In this document: piece by piece, positions 1 to 5,610 of the stretch
How the letters are laid out: each line of letters begins with the position of its first letter
Position numbering within the stretch: position 1 is the first letter of the stretch
Source: Alphaproteobacteria bacterium
GTDB lineage: Bacteria > Pseudomonadota > Alphaproteobacteria > Rhizobiales > Aestuariivirgaceae
DNA: 5,610 nt
Reading direction: 5' to 3'
Assembly (NCBI GenBank): GCA_024639035.1
Contig: JAHEJE010000198.1
Location: 1-5,610 of the forward strand
Position numbers and translations under genes: made by a program
The notes under the pieces: model-generated
What the model was told of the DNA's origin: nothing
Databases searched by the model: none
Seen by the model: the letters and a program-made list of their open reading frames with translations, nothing else

Positions 1-222
1 CGCCAGCGGCGGCGATACCGAATGGCCGGCCGGTTGCGCTTGCACCGGGGCGGCCGCGACGGCGGCCGGCGCAAACGGTGTGGGCGACGGTGCGGGCGCA
101 GCGGCGGGCACCGGCGGTGCAGCGGCGGCTGCCGGCGTTGGCGGCGGGGCATAGGCTGCGGCGGGGCCAAGCTGCGGTCCGCCGGCCGGTACCGGCATCG
201 CATTCGCGCGGTGCAGCCGCGA
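1..222 (-). other. Pro/Ala-rich low-complexity linker coding region of the co-polymerase
   Basis: Codons for about residues 466-539 of the reverse-strand gene encode almost only Ala, Pro, Gly, Val and a few Ser/Gln (for example AYAPPPTPAAAAAPPVPAAA). The DNA is correspondingly a GCC/GGC/CCG-rich imperfect repeat. The segment lies just after the second membrane span and so should be cytoplasmic. Such flexible linkers usually tether a further domain; that reading is inference because the sequence stops here. Forward-strand open frames over this stretch are composition artefacts. Confidence 0.7.
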
Positions 223-1617
223 GGCCGCGGCCATGACCTCCATCAGAAAGGCCAGGCCGATGCCGATCATCAGGCCGGCCAATGCGCCAAGCACCACGAT
301 CGGGCCGCGCTTGGGAAATGACGGCACGATGGCCACTGCGGCGTTCGAGATGATCCGCGCCAGGCCGGGCTGGGCGGTCGACTGTTCGCGCGAGCTTGCA
401 TCGTTGTAGCGGTTCAGGAATGTCTCAAGCAGCGTGCGGTTGGCGGCGGCCTCGCGCTGCAGCGCCCGCAGCCTGACCTCGTCGACACCGGTTTCGCTGG
501 CCTTGCCTTTCAGTTTCTGCAGGCTGTCGCGCAACGAGGCTTCGCGCGCCGCGGCGATCTTGGCCTGCTGCTCCAGGCCATTGACGATCTTCAGCACCTC
601 GGAGCGCACCTGCTTGTTGAGGTCGTCGAGTTCGCGCCTGGTGCCGACGATGCGCGGGTGATTGTCGAGATAAGTGCTGGACAGTTCGGCCAGCCGGCGG
701 CGCAGGCGCACCTGCTGCTCGCGCAGGCGCTGGATGAAGGCCGAGTTGAGGACATCGGACGCCCCGTCGACGCTGCCGGTGCGGGCCAGCAGCTCGCGGA
801 TCGAGTTGGCGCGCGCCTCGGCCTCGGTTCGCGCCGCCGCCGCGACAATGATCTGCGAATTGAGCTCGGACAGTTCCTGGTTGCTGAGCTTGACCGAAGA
901 AGAGCCGACGATGAGCCCTGCCCTTGCCCGGTATTCTTCAACCGCGACTTCGGACTTCACCACCTTCTCACGCAGGTCCTCGATCTGCCCCGACAACCAG
1001 TCGCGGGCGACGTTGATCGGTTTGGTCTGGGCGTCCTGGGTCGACTGCACGTAAGCCTCGGCGACGGCGTTGGCCACTTCGGCGGCCGCCTTGGCGTCGC
1101 TCGATTCGAACTCGATGATGATCACCGACGAGCGCTCGATGCGATAGACGGTCAGATCTTTGGAAAACTTCGCCAGGGCGCGGTCGCGCTCGGTCATCGC
1201 CCTGACGCCGGACCTGATGCCGACCATGCCGAGAACATCCGGCACCAGGCTCTTGGACTTGCGCGACAGCAGCGCCCGGGTCCGGTCGGAAATCCGGCGG
1301 TCGATGACCTCCGCCGCCAGGTTGCGGCTGGTGATGACCTCGACCTGGGAGAGCACATCGCGATCCTGAAGGCCAGATTGCGCGCGGTCGGCGGACTGGA
1401 CGCGGGTAAACGGGGTGGTCAGATCCTCGACGATGACCTTGGCCGTGCTGGTGTATTTGTCCTTGGCGGTGACGACGAAGGCCACCGCGCCGACAAGTGC
1501 AATGACGGTGAAGGCCATGATCATCGGCCAGCGCCGCACGACGCCGCGCAGCACCTCGGCAACGTCGATGGCATCGCTTGGCGGAGCGCCTGCGCCGTGG
1601 TGTGTGCCGTGTTGCAT
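1..1617 (-). CDS. Polysaccharide co-polymerase / chain-length determinant, Wzz/GumC/ExoP family (3' end outside window)
   Basis: Reading the reverse strand from ATG at 1617 gives 539 uninterrupted codons to the left edge, so the C-terminus is missing. The N-terminal Wzz domain spans about residues 15-110, with a first membrane segment at about 31-51 (PMIMAFTVIALVGAVAFVV). A long periplasmic part follows, charged and heptad-like from about 205 to 400, including a YLDNHPRI motif (316-323). The GNVR-type region at about 383-406 (LRALQREAAANRTLLETFL) precedes a proline-flanked second membrane segment (PSFPKRGP, then about 438-460). This two-span architecture is that of inner-membrane proteins that control polymer length and contact the OPX exporter. 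After residue 466 the chain enters a cytoplasmic Pro/Ala-rich linker still open at the edge, so a C-terminal tyrosine-kinase domain as in ExoP/Wzc may follow, but none is visible. The in-frame upstream stop is TAG at 1687-1689, and ATG 1617 is the first start after it. Its Shine-Dalgarno is weak or absent. The gene is divergent from the export operon. Confidence 0.93.
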   Translation of the reverse strand, partial: MQHGTHHGAGAPPSDAIDVAEVLRGVVRRWPMIMAFTVIALVGAVAFVVTAKDKYTSTAKVIVEDLTTPFTRVQSADRAQSGLQDRDVLSQVEVITSRNLAAEVIDRRISDRTRALLSRKSKSLVPDVLGMVGIRSGVRAMTERDRALAKFSKDLTVYRIERSSVIIIEFESSDAKAAAEVANAVAEAYVQSTQDAQTKPINVARDWLSGQIEDLREKVVKSEVAVEEYRARAGLIVGSSSVKLSNQELSELNSQIIVAAAARTEAEARANSIRELLARTGSVDGASDVLNSAFIQRLREQQVRLRRRLAELSSTYLDNHPRIVGTRRELDDLNKQVRSEVLKIVNGLEQQAKIAAAREASLRDSLQKLKGKASETGVDEVRLRALQREAAANRTLLETFLNRYNDASSREQSTAQPGLARIISNAAVAIVPSFPKRGPIVVLGALAGLMIGIGLAFLMEVMAAASRLHRANAMPVPAGGPQLGPAAAYAPPPTPAAAAAPPVPAAAPAPSPTPFAPAAVAAAPVQAQPAGHSVSPPLA

Positions 1618-1699
1618 GCCTGGTTCAGCCGATGATTGTTGTTTTCGTTGCTGGCGACGAATCCATCCGGGGTCCGCCGCGCCGGGCTAGAATGGCCGG

Positions 1700-1727
1700 A
1701 TTATGGTAACCATTCGATTAACGTCAC
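1700..1727 (-). promoter_or_regulatory. Possible sigma-70-type promoter for the co-polymerase gene
   Basis: On the reverse strand a -35-like GTGACG (1727-1722, matching TGAC of TTGACA) is followed after 16 bp by CATAAT (1705-1700, five of six to TATAAT). This would start transcription near 1693 and leave a leader of about 75 nt before ATG 1617. The match is by eye only; alphaproteobacterial promoters are often degenerate, so it is tentative. Confidence 0.35.
1703..1713. promoter_or_regulatory. Perfect short dyad ATGGT-A-ACCAT overlapping the reverse promoter
   Basis: ATGGT and ACCAT are exact inverted copies around a central A. The element overlaps the -10 hexamer and spacer of the proposed reverse-strand promoter, where a repressor would occlude RNA polymerase. 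A TTAAC follows at 1718-1722. The arrangement is reminiscent of, but does not match, the TTAA-N7-TTAA spacing of CtrA sites. An 11-bp dyad can occur by chance. Confidence 0.3.
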
Positions 1728-1779
1728 GCATGGGTCTGTCCCAGCGGCGGACAATCGCTACCGGCCTTTAAGTGATTGC

Positions 1780-1795
1780 TAACCAAGCTTGTTTA
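1780..1795. promoter_or_regulatory. Near-perfect 16-bp dyad TAACCAAGCTTGTTTA, candidate operator
   Basis: Seven of eight base pairs around the centre AAGCTT are complementary; the only mismatch is C1783 against T1792. It lies about 65 bp before the chosen start of the export lipoprotein gene, in the AT-richer part of the leader or promoter region, a suitable position for a dimeric regulator. No regulator family can be named from this sequence. Confidence 0.3.
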
Positions 1796-1846
1796 CCTTG
1801 CCGGCTCAGGTTCAGTGTTTTGAGCAGCGCTGTGGCGCTCGTTGTC

Positions 1847-1851
1847 AGGTG
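1847..1851 (+). promoter_or_regulatory. Ribosome binding site deciding the GTG 1859 start
   Basis: AGGTG sits 7 nt before GTG 1859. The longer alternative start GTG 1772 has only a pyrimidine-rich CCTTTAA upstream and no purine-rich site, so this element favours the shorter lipoprotein. Confidence 0.6.
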
Positions 1852-1858
1852 TAAGCAC

Positions 1859-2560
1859 GTGCGAGTTTGTAGGTATATTGTTGCGTTAGTCGCGGCCGGT
1901 GCCCTTGCCGGCTGCAGCAATGGATGGCAGGCCGGCTCGCCGTCGGCGCCACCCGGCGGCACCGGGGTCACGGCAGCCGGCGAAGTGGTGCACGGCGAAC
2001 AGAGCGTTACCGCGGTTGCCGCGGCGGCTCCGGCGATCAACGAAAACGGCACCGTTGCCCCGTTCGGCGCCAGCGGCCAGGTCGCGGCCTATGAATTCCT
2101 CAATGGCTACCGGGTCGGCGCCGGAGACCGCCTGAGCATCCGCGTGCTCGGACAGGCCGACCTCACCGGCAGTTTCATCGTCGATGGCGCAGGGCACATC
2201 TCGCTGCCGCTGATCAATACCATCAGGGTCGCCGGATTGAACCCGCCGCAGGTCGAACAGGCCATTGCCGCCAAGCTGCGCGCCGGCTACCTGCGCGATC
2301 CGTCGGTATCGGTGCAGGTCACCGCCATGCGGCCATTCTACATTCTGGGCGAGGTCACCCAGGCCGGATCGTTTCCCTATCAGCCGGGCATGACGGCGCA
2401 GAATGCCATCGCGCTCGGCGGCGGTTACTCGCCCCGTGCCAACCAGCAGGACATCCTGCTGACCCGCAAGACCGCCGAAGGCACCAACACCTACAAGGTG
2501 CCGGTCACCACACAACTGTATCCGGGCGACATCGTCTACGTCCGCGAACGCTGGTTCTGA
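1859..2560 (+). CDS. Outer-membrane polysaccharide export lipoprotein (OPX; Wza/GumB-like)
   Basis: The product has 233 residues from GTG 1859. It opens with a textbook lipoprotein signal: Arg at 2 and 5, a hydrophobic stretch, then the lipobox LAGC with the acylated cysteine at 19. After a Gly/Pro/Ala-rich spacer, the polysaccharide export domain starts at Y84 (YRVGAGDRLSIRVLG) and continues through DGAGHISLPLI and the LRDPSVSVQV segment to about 155. One SLBB-type beta-grasp domain follows from about 157 (RPFYILGEVTQAGSFPYQPGMT), and the protein ends with the family's PGDIVYVRERWF. It would form the periplasmic and outer-membrane exit channel and pair with the divergently encoded co-polymerase. 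It resembles GumB in size. It lacks the second SLBB domain and the C-terminal membrane helix of E. coli Wza, so pore formation may need a partner. The frame is open back to GTG 1772 (262 residues), but that start has no ribosome binding site and would bury the signal peptide internally. It is the first gene of the forward operon; the next start lies 11 nt on. Confidence 0.9.
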   Translation: MRVCRYIVALVAAGALAGCSNGWQAGSPSAPPGGTGVTAAGEVVHGEQSVTAVAAAAPAINENGTVAPFGASGQVAAYEFLNGYRVGAGDRLSIRVLGQADLTGSFIVDGAGHISLPLINTIRVAGLNPPQVEQAIAAKLRAGYLRDPSVSVQVTAMRPFYILGEVTQAGSFPYQPGMTAQNAIALGGGYSPRANQQDILLTRKTAEGTNTYKVPVTTQLYPGDIVYVRERWF

Positions 2561-2562
2561 GG
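2558..2562 (+). promoter_or_regulatory. Ribosome binding site deciding the GTG 2572 start
   Basis: TGAGG, overlapping the stop codon of the export gene, is 9 nt from GTG 2572. The alternative TTG 2563 directly abuts this element, leaving no spacing, so it is unlikely to be used. Confidence 0.5.
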
Positions 2563-2571
2563 TTGGGGGAC

Positions 2572-3705
2572 GTGAGCGAGCAAATTCTCGATATCGCCCA
2601 TGTGTTCCGCGCGCCCGTCGGCGGCCTGTTCCGCCATGTCCGCGACGTGGTCAGGGTTCAGGCCGAGGCCGGCCACAGGCTGGCGGTGGTGTGCGATGCC
2701 TCCTCGGGCGGCGCGGTGGCGGATACCTGGCTTGCCGAACTGGCGCCGATGTGCGCCCACGGCGTGCACCGACTGGAGATGAGCCGTACGCCGGGCCTCG
2801 GTGACGCCATCACCGCGCGCCGGATCGCCGAAACGCTGGGCGGCCATCGCCTGGACATCATTCATGGTCATGGCGCCAAGGGCGGGGCCTATGCCCGCAT
2901 CGCCTCGGGCAAGCTCGCTGCCAAGGCCATCTACACCCCGCATGGCGGCGTTCTGCACTACGACTGGACCAGCGCCCAGGGCGCCCTGTTTCTCGGCGCC
3001 GAGCGCCTCATGCTGACCCGCACGGCGGGGCTTGCCTTCGTGTGCGCCTATGAAAAAGAGACGTTTGCCGACAAGGTCGGTCTGGGCGGAACCCCGTTCC
3101 GCATCATTCCCAACGGGCTGTGGCCGCAGGACTTCGCGGCGGTCGAACCGGCTGGCGATGCAAGCGACATCCTGTACATCGGCGAGATGCGCCACCTGAA
3201 GGGTGTCGATACGCTGATCGAGGCCATCGCTCTGGTGAACGACCGGCCGCTGACCGCCACCCTGGTCGGCGACGGGCCCGACCGGGCACAATTCGAAGAC
3301 CTGGCCAAGCGCCGCGGACTGGATGCCCGTATCAGGTTTCCCGGCGCGATGCCGGCCGCGCAGGCCTTCGCGCTTGGACGCCTGATGGTGGTGCCGTCCC
3401 GAAATGAGTCATTTCCCTACATCGTCCTTGAGACGATTGCCGCGGGAAAGCCGATGATTGCCACCCGCGTCGGCGGCATTCCGGAAGTCGTCGAGGACGA
3501 GGCCCTGGTTGCCCCGGACGATGCGGACCAACTCGCAGCGGCGATTTCCCGCTCGTGCAGCGATCCCGAGCGGGCAATAGCCAGCGCCGAGGCGCGCTCC
3601 ACGCGGGTGGCGCGCGATTTCAGCGCCCTGGCGATGGGCCGGCAGCTGATAGACTTTTACCAATCCGTCGTGAGCGACCGCCGGCGCCACGCCCGCGTCG
3701 CCTGA
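2572..3705 (+). CDS. Glycosyltransferase family 4 (GT-B fold), polysaccharide repeat-unit assembly
   Basis: The product has 377 residues, a normal length for GT4 enzymes. The N-terminal acceptor-side domain begins with a beta strand and glycine loop (HVFRAPVGGLFRHV, 10-23), then DIIHGHGAKGG (95-105) and YTPHGG (121-126). The C-terminal nucleotide-sugar domain has RIIPNG (177-182), YIGEMRHLKGVDTLIEA (202-218, with K210 in the usual donor-phosphate position), LVGDGP (231-236) and the signature E-x7-E as E279 to E287 in ESFPYIVLE, followed by AGKPMIATRVGGIPEVV. The enzyme should be cytoplasmic and transfer a sugar from a nucleotide donor to the lipid-linked repeat unit with retention. The sugar and linkage cannot be read from sequence. 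There is no membrane span. It lies between the exporter and initiating transferase genes, 6 nt before the next start, so it is almost surely in the same transcript. I start it at GTG 2572 because of ribosome-binding-site spacing; TTG 2563 would add three residues. Confidence 0.92.
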   Translation: MSEQILDIAHVFRAPVGGLFRHVRDVVRVQAEAGHRLAVVCDASSGGAVADTWLAELAPMCAHGVHRLEMSRTPGLGDAITARRIAETLGGHRLDIIHGHGAKGGAYARIASGKLAAKAIYTPHGGVLHYDWTSAQGALFLGAERLMLTRTAGLAFVCAYEKETFADKVGLGGTPFRIIPNGLWPQDFAAVEPAGDASDILYIGEMRHLKGVDTLIEAIALVNDRPLTATLVGDGPDRAQFEDLAKRRGLDARIRFPGAMPAAQAFALGRLMVVPSRNESFPYIVLETIAAGKPMIATRVGGIPEVVEDEALVAPDDADQLAAAISRSCSDPERAIASAEARSTRVARDFSALAMGRQLIDFYQSVVSDRRRHARVA

Positions 3706-3711
3706 ACCGCC

Positions 3712-5370
3712 ATGTTGGCACCGGCCGGCGCTATTAACCAACTCACAATGCCGCCACTGGCCGGCCCTGATTTCGGCCCGGAATTTGCACCGCAGCACGC
3801 AACTGGGCAACTTGCACATTCCTGGGACACCATGCTGCACAAGGCAAACCAACCGCACCGGATCATACCCGCCTCCATCGTCGAGCTGCTGGCGGACGAA
3901 AACGAAGCGACACGAAGCGAAAAACTGAAAGAGATCGCCCGCAACCTCGCCGGCAATGCGCCGCATGTCGCCACCTCGATCATCACCGGCATGGCCCGGA
4001 CCGCCGAGGCGCTGTTGCTCGTCATCGCAGCGGCAATCGCCTACAAGCTCTATCCCGCAACCGCCGCCCACTCGGTACCGATACAGTACGTCGTGCTTGT
4101 CGTTACGGCGACCGTTCTCACCCTGCTGTCGGGTGAGCTTGGCGGCCTCTACCGTACCGAGGCGCTGCTCAATCCGGTGCGCAGACTGCCGCGACTGCTG
4201 GCCGGCATCACGATCGTCTTTGCCATCCTGCTCGCGGCGATTGTGTTCGGCAAGCTCGGCGTCCAGTTCTCCCGGGTGTGGCTCGGGTCGTGGTTCGTCG
4301 CCTCGGTCGGATTGCTGTGCGCCGGCAGACTGGCGGCATCACGCCTGCTGGCACACTGGAACGAAAACGGCCAGTTGGCGCGTCGGGCGGTCATCGTCGG
4401 CGGCGGCGAGCCGGCCGGCGAGGTTCTCGAAGCACTCAACCGGCAACCGAACAGCGATGTCTCAGTGATCGGTCTATTCGACGATCGCAGCGATCTGCGG
4501 TCGCCCAACGTCGTCTCCGGCTATGCAAAGCTGGGCAGCATCGCCGAACTGACCCAGTTCGTCCGCGACACCCGGGTCGACCTGCTGATCGTCACCCTGC
4601 CGCTGCATGCCGAAACCCGGCTGTCCAGCGTCCTCAACCAGCTCTGGGTGCTGCCCGTCGACATCCGCCTCAGTGCCTACAGCCAGAAGCTGCGCTACCG
4701 GCCGCGCACCTATTCCTACATCGGCGCGATCCCGCTGCTCGATTTGTTCGACAAGCCCCTGCACGGCTGGGACACGGTTCTGAAGGCCATCGAAGACCGC
4801 GTGCTCGCCAGCCTCGCGCTGGTGTTCGCCCTGCCGGTCATGGCCCTGGTGGCGCTGGCCATCAAGCTGGAAAGCCGCGGGCCGGTGCTGTTCAAGCAAA
4901 AGCGCTACGGCTTCAACAACGAGCTTATCGAGATCTACAAGTTCCGCTCGATGTACGTCGATCAGTGCGATGCCACCGCGGCGCAACTGGTCACCCGCGG
5001 CGATCCGCGGGTCACCCGCGTCGGGCGCTTCATCCGGCGCACCAGCCTGGATGAGCTGCCGCAACTGTTCAACGTCCTGAAAGGCGATCTGTCGCTGGTC
5101 GGCCCGCGCCCGCACGCCACCCAGGCCAAGGCCCACAATTCGCTCTACGACCAGGTGGTGGAAGGCTACTTCGCCCGCCACAAGGTCAAGCCGGGCATCA
5201 CCGGATGGGCCCAAGTCAACGGCTGGCGCGGCGAGACCGACACGGTCGAGAAAATCCAGAAGCGGGTCGAGCACGACCTGTACTACATCGAAAACTGGTC
5301 GATCCTGTTCGACCTGGTTATCCTCGCGCGCACGCCGATCAGCCTGCTGGGTTCGAAGGGGGCGTATTGA
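3712..5370 (+). CDS. Undecaprenyl-phosphate sugar-1-phosphate transferase, WcaJ type (initiating phosphoglycosyltransferase)
   Basis: The product has 552 residues from ATG 3712. After a soluble N-terminus, four membrane segments are visible at about 97-115, 124-143, 162-180 and 190-211. A Rossmann-like cytoplasmic domain follows (RRAVIVGGGEPAGEVLEAL, 224-242; LLIVTLPL, 291-298). The catalytic bacterial sugar transferase domain begins with a re-entrant hydrophobic helix at about 364-385, kinked at P375, then KFRSM (410-414), DELPQ (447-451) carrying the Asp-Glu pair D447/E448, VGPRPHA (463-469), KPGITGWAQVNGWRGETDT (493-511) and the terminal AY. The C-terminal half closely follows E. coli WcaJ as I know it, so glucose-1-phosphate transfer from UDP-glucose to undecaprenyl phosphate is most likely; galactose is possible. 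It would start the repeat unit at the inner membrane. The ATG lies 6 nt after the preceding stop with no clear Shine-Dalgarno. The first 40 codons use noticeably fewer G/C third bases than the rest. ATG 3832, giving 512 residues, is a real alternative start. Confidence 0.92.
   Translation: MLAPAGAINQLTMPPLAGPDFGPEFAPQHATGQLAHSWDTMLHKANQPHRIIPASIVELLADENEATRSEKLKEIARNLAGNAPHVATSIITGMARTAEALLLVIAAAIAYKLYPATAAHSVPIQYVVLVVTATVLTLLSGELGGLYRTEALLNPVRRLPRLLAGITIVFAILLAAIVFGKLGVQFSRVWLGSWFVASVGLLCAGRLAASRLLAHWNENGQLARRAVIVGGGEPAGEVLEALNRQPNSDVSVIGLFDDRSDLRSPNVVSGYAKLGSIAELTQFVRDTRVDLLIVTLPLHAETRLSSVLNQLWVLPVDIRLSAYSQKLRYRPRTYSYIGAIPLLDLFDKPLHGWDTVLKAIEDRVLASLALVFALPVMALVALAIKLESRGPVLFKQKRYGFNNELIEIYKFRSMYVDQCDATAAQLVTRGDPRVTRVGRFIRRTSLDELPQLFNVLKGDLSLVGPRPHATQAKAHNSLYDQVVEGYFARHKVKPGITGWAQVNGWRGETDTVEKIQKRVEHDLYYIENWSILFDLVILARTPISLLGSKGAY
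5356..5362 (+). promoter_or_regulatory. Ribosome binding site for the overlapping TTG 5367 start
   Basis: AAGGGGG lies within the last codons of the initiating transferase gene, 4 to 7 nt before TTG 5367 depending on which bases pair. With the TTGA overlap it supports coupled translation of the next gene. Confidence 0.55.
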
Positions 5371-5610
5371 CCGCGGCCTACGATACCCCGTCACTGGCCA
5401 CCGCTGCCGGCCGCGGCGTTCCCTACGCACTGGTTCGCGATGCGGTGCTGTGGATCTTCATCGCCTCAAGCTGGTTCGTGTTCATTGAACCGGCGCCTTA
5501 CGAAATCCTGTTCGTTGTCACCCTGTTGCTGTTCCTGCCGGCCGGCATGGCGGTCAGCCGCATCCTGGTGCCGTTGGTGGTGTTCCTGCTCTTGTACAAT
5601 ATCGGCGGTG
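5367..5610 (+). CDS. Probable O-antigen polymerase/ligase-like membrane protein (Wzy/ExoQ type), N-terminal part only
   Basis: A frame starting at TTG 5367, within the TTGA that also holds the previous stop, stays open for 81 codons to the right edge. The N-terminus is short and soluble (about 1-23). Hydrophobic segments lie at about 24-41 (DAVLWIFIASSWFVFI), 45-60 (YEILFVVTLLLFLPAG) and 65-79 (RILVPLVVFLLLYNIG). The EPAPYEILF motif between the first two spans and the closely spaced short spans resemble the start of O-antigen ligase/polymerase family proteins in alphaproteobacterial polysaccharide loci, as I recall them. In such a locus this would be the inner-membrane polymerase that joins lipid-linked repeats on the periplasmic face. 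The family's large periplasmic loop with its conserved arginines would lie beyond the edge, so the call rests on N-terminal style and position. A flippase or another multi-span protein is the alternative. That it is a membrane-protein gene is much surer than its exact function. Confidence 0.68.
   Translation, partial: MTAAYDTPSLATAAGRGVPYALVRDAVLWIFIASSWFVFIEPAPYEILFVVTLLLFLPAGMAVSRILVPLVVFLLLYNIGG

Larger units (their letters stand above)
1618..1858. promoter_or_regulatory. Divergent intergenic control region between the co-polymerase and the export operon
   Basis: These 241 bases separate two divergently transcribed genes of one pathway and are visibly less GC-rich than the flanking coding DNA, most clearly at 1700-1725 and 1765-1825. 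They hold one plausible reverse-strand promoter (1700-1727) and two short dyads (1703-1713 and 1780-1795). There is a 4-bp dyad TGGG-N5-CCCA at 1731-1743 and a small hairpin AGCGC-TGTG-GCGCT at 1826-1839, just ahead of the ribosome binding site of the export gene. I could not find a convincing -35/-10 pair for the forward operon. An open frame back to GTG 1772 crosses the right part of the region, but I consider it leader rather than coding. Confidence 0.6.

Noticed and set aside
1..222. GC-rich imperfect repeats suggesting a tandem-repeat or CRISPR-like array
   Set aside because: The repetition follows Ala/Pro codons in frame with the reverse-strand protein, with no regular unit or spacer structure.
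658..1635. Forward-strand 325-codon open frame opposite the co-polymerase gene
   Set aside because: Its product is an Arg/Asp/Gly-rich sequence without domains, typical of the antisense of a GC-rich gene. The reverse strand here encodes a continuous, clearly recognisable Wzz/GumC protein.
1665..1701. Inverted pair ATCCGG (1665-1670) and CCGGAT (1696-1701) as a hairpin or terminator
   Set aside because: It is a six-base stem with a 25-nt GC-rich loop and no T-run, upstream of the reverse gene's start where no terminator is expected. It is likely chance in GC-rich DNA.
1706..1722. CtrA-like site (TAAC ... TTAAC)
   Set aside because: The two half-sites are 12 bp apart start to start instead of the 11 bp of TTAA-N7-TTAA, and the first half is GTAA rather than TTAA. 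It is not good enough to call.
2536..3291. Reverse-strand 251-codon open frame opposite the GT4 gene
   Set aside because: It has no domain-like pattern and crosses two forward genes. The forward frame carries all GT4 motifs.
4474..5430. Reverse-strand 318-codon open frame opposite the initiating transferase
   Set aside because: It is low in aromatic residues, has a run of Arg/Asp/Gln and no motif, and overlaps the highly conserved catalytic domain encoded on the forward strand. It is a composition shadow.

Overview
The window is part of an exopolysaccharide or capsule biosynthesis and export locus of the Wzx/Wzy-dependent type. It comes from a GC-rich bacterium (roughly mid-60s % GC by eye, with strong G/C preference at third codon positions). 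GTG and TTG starts, the divergent chain-length regulator and export-lipoprotein pair, and the protein styles fit an alphaproteobacterium, perhaps a rhizobial relative. That placement is inference; no marker gene is present.

Layout. Positions 1-1617 hold a reverse-strand gene for a polysaccharide co-polymerase (Wzz/GumC/ExoP family). It runs off the left edge, so its C-terminus is missing. Positions 1618-1858 are a divergent control region with one plausible reverse-strand promoter and several short dyads. From 1859 to the right edge runs a tightly packed forward operon: an outer-membrane polysaccharide export lipoprotein (OPX, Wza/GumB-like; 1859-2560), a GT-B family 4 glycosyltransferase (2572-3705), a WcaJ-type undecaprenyl-phosphate sugar-phosphate transferase (3712-5370), and the first 81 codons of a multi-membrane-span protein that is probably the O-antigen polymerase/ligase-like protein (5367 to the edge). 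Gaps are 11 nt, 6 nt and a 4-nt TTGA overlap, so the genes are very probably co-transcribed and the last pair translationally coupled.

How they work together. The WcaJ-type enzyme would start the repeat unit by placing a hexose-1-phosphate on undecaprenyl phosphate. The GT4 enzyme would add a later sugar. The membrane protein at the right edge would polymerise flipped repeats. The reverse-strand co-polymerase would set chain length and connect to the OPX lipoprotein for export across the periplasm and outer membrane. A flippase (Wzx) and further glycosyltransferases are expected outside the window.

The two genes at the window edges are real but truncated. I see no mobile element, CRISPR array, RNA gene or clear terminator. 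I do not see evidence of a new system: this is a recognisable polysaccharide locus. The points worth checking are the unseen C-terminus of the co-polymerase, the dyads in the divergent promoter region, and three start-codon choices.
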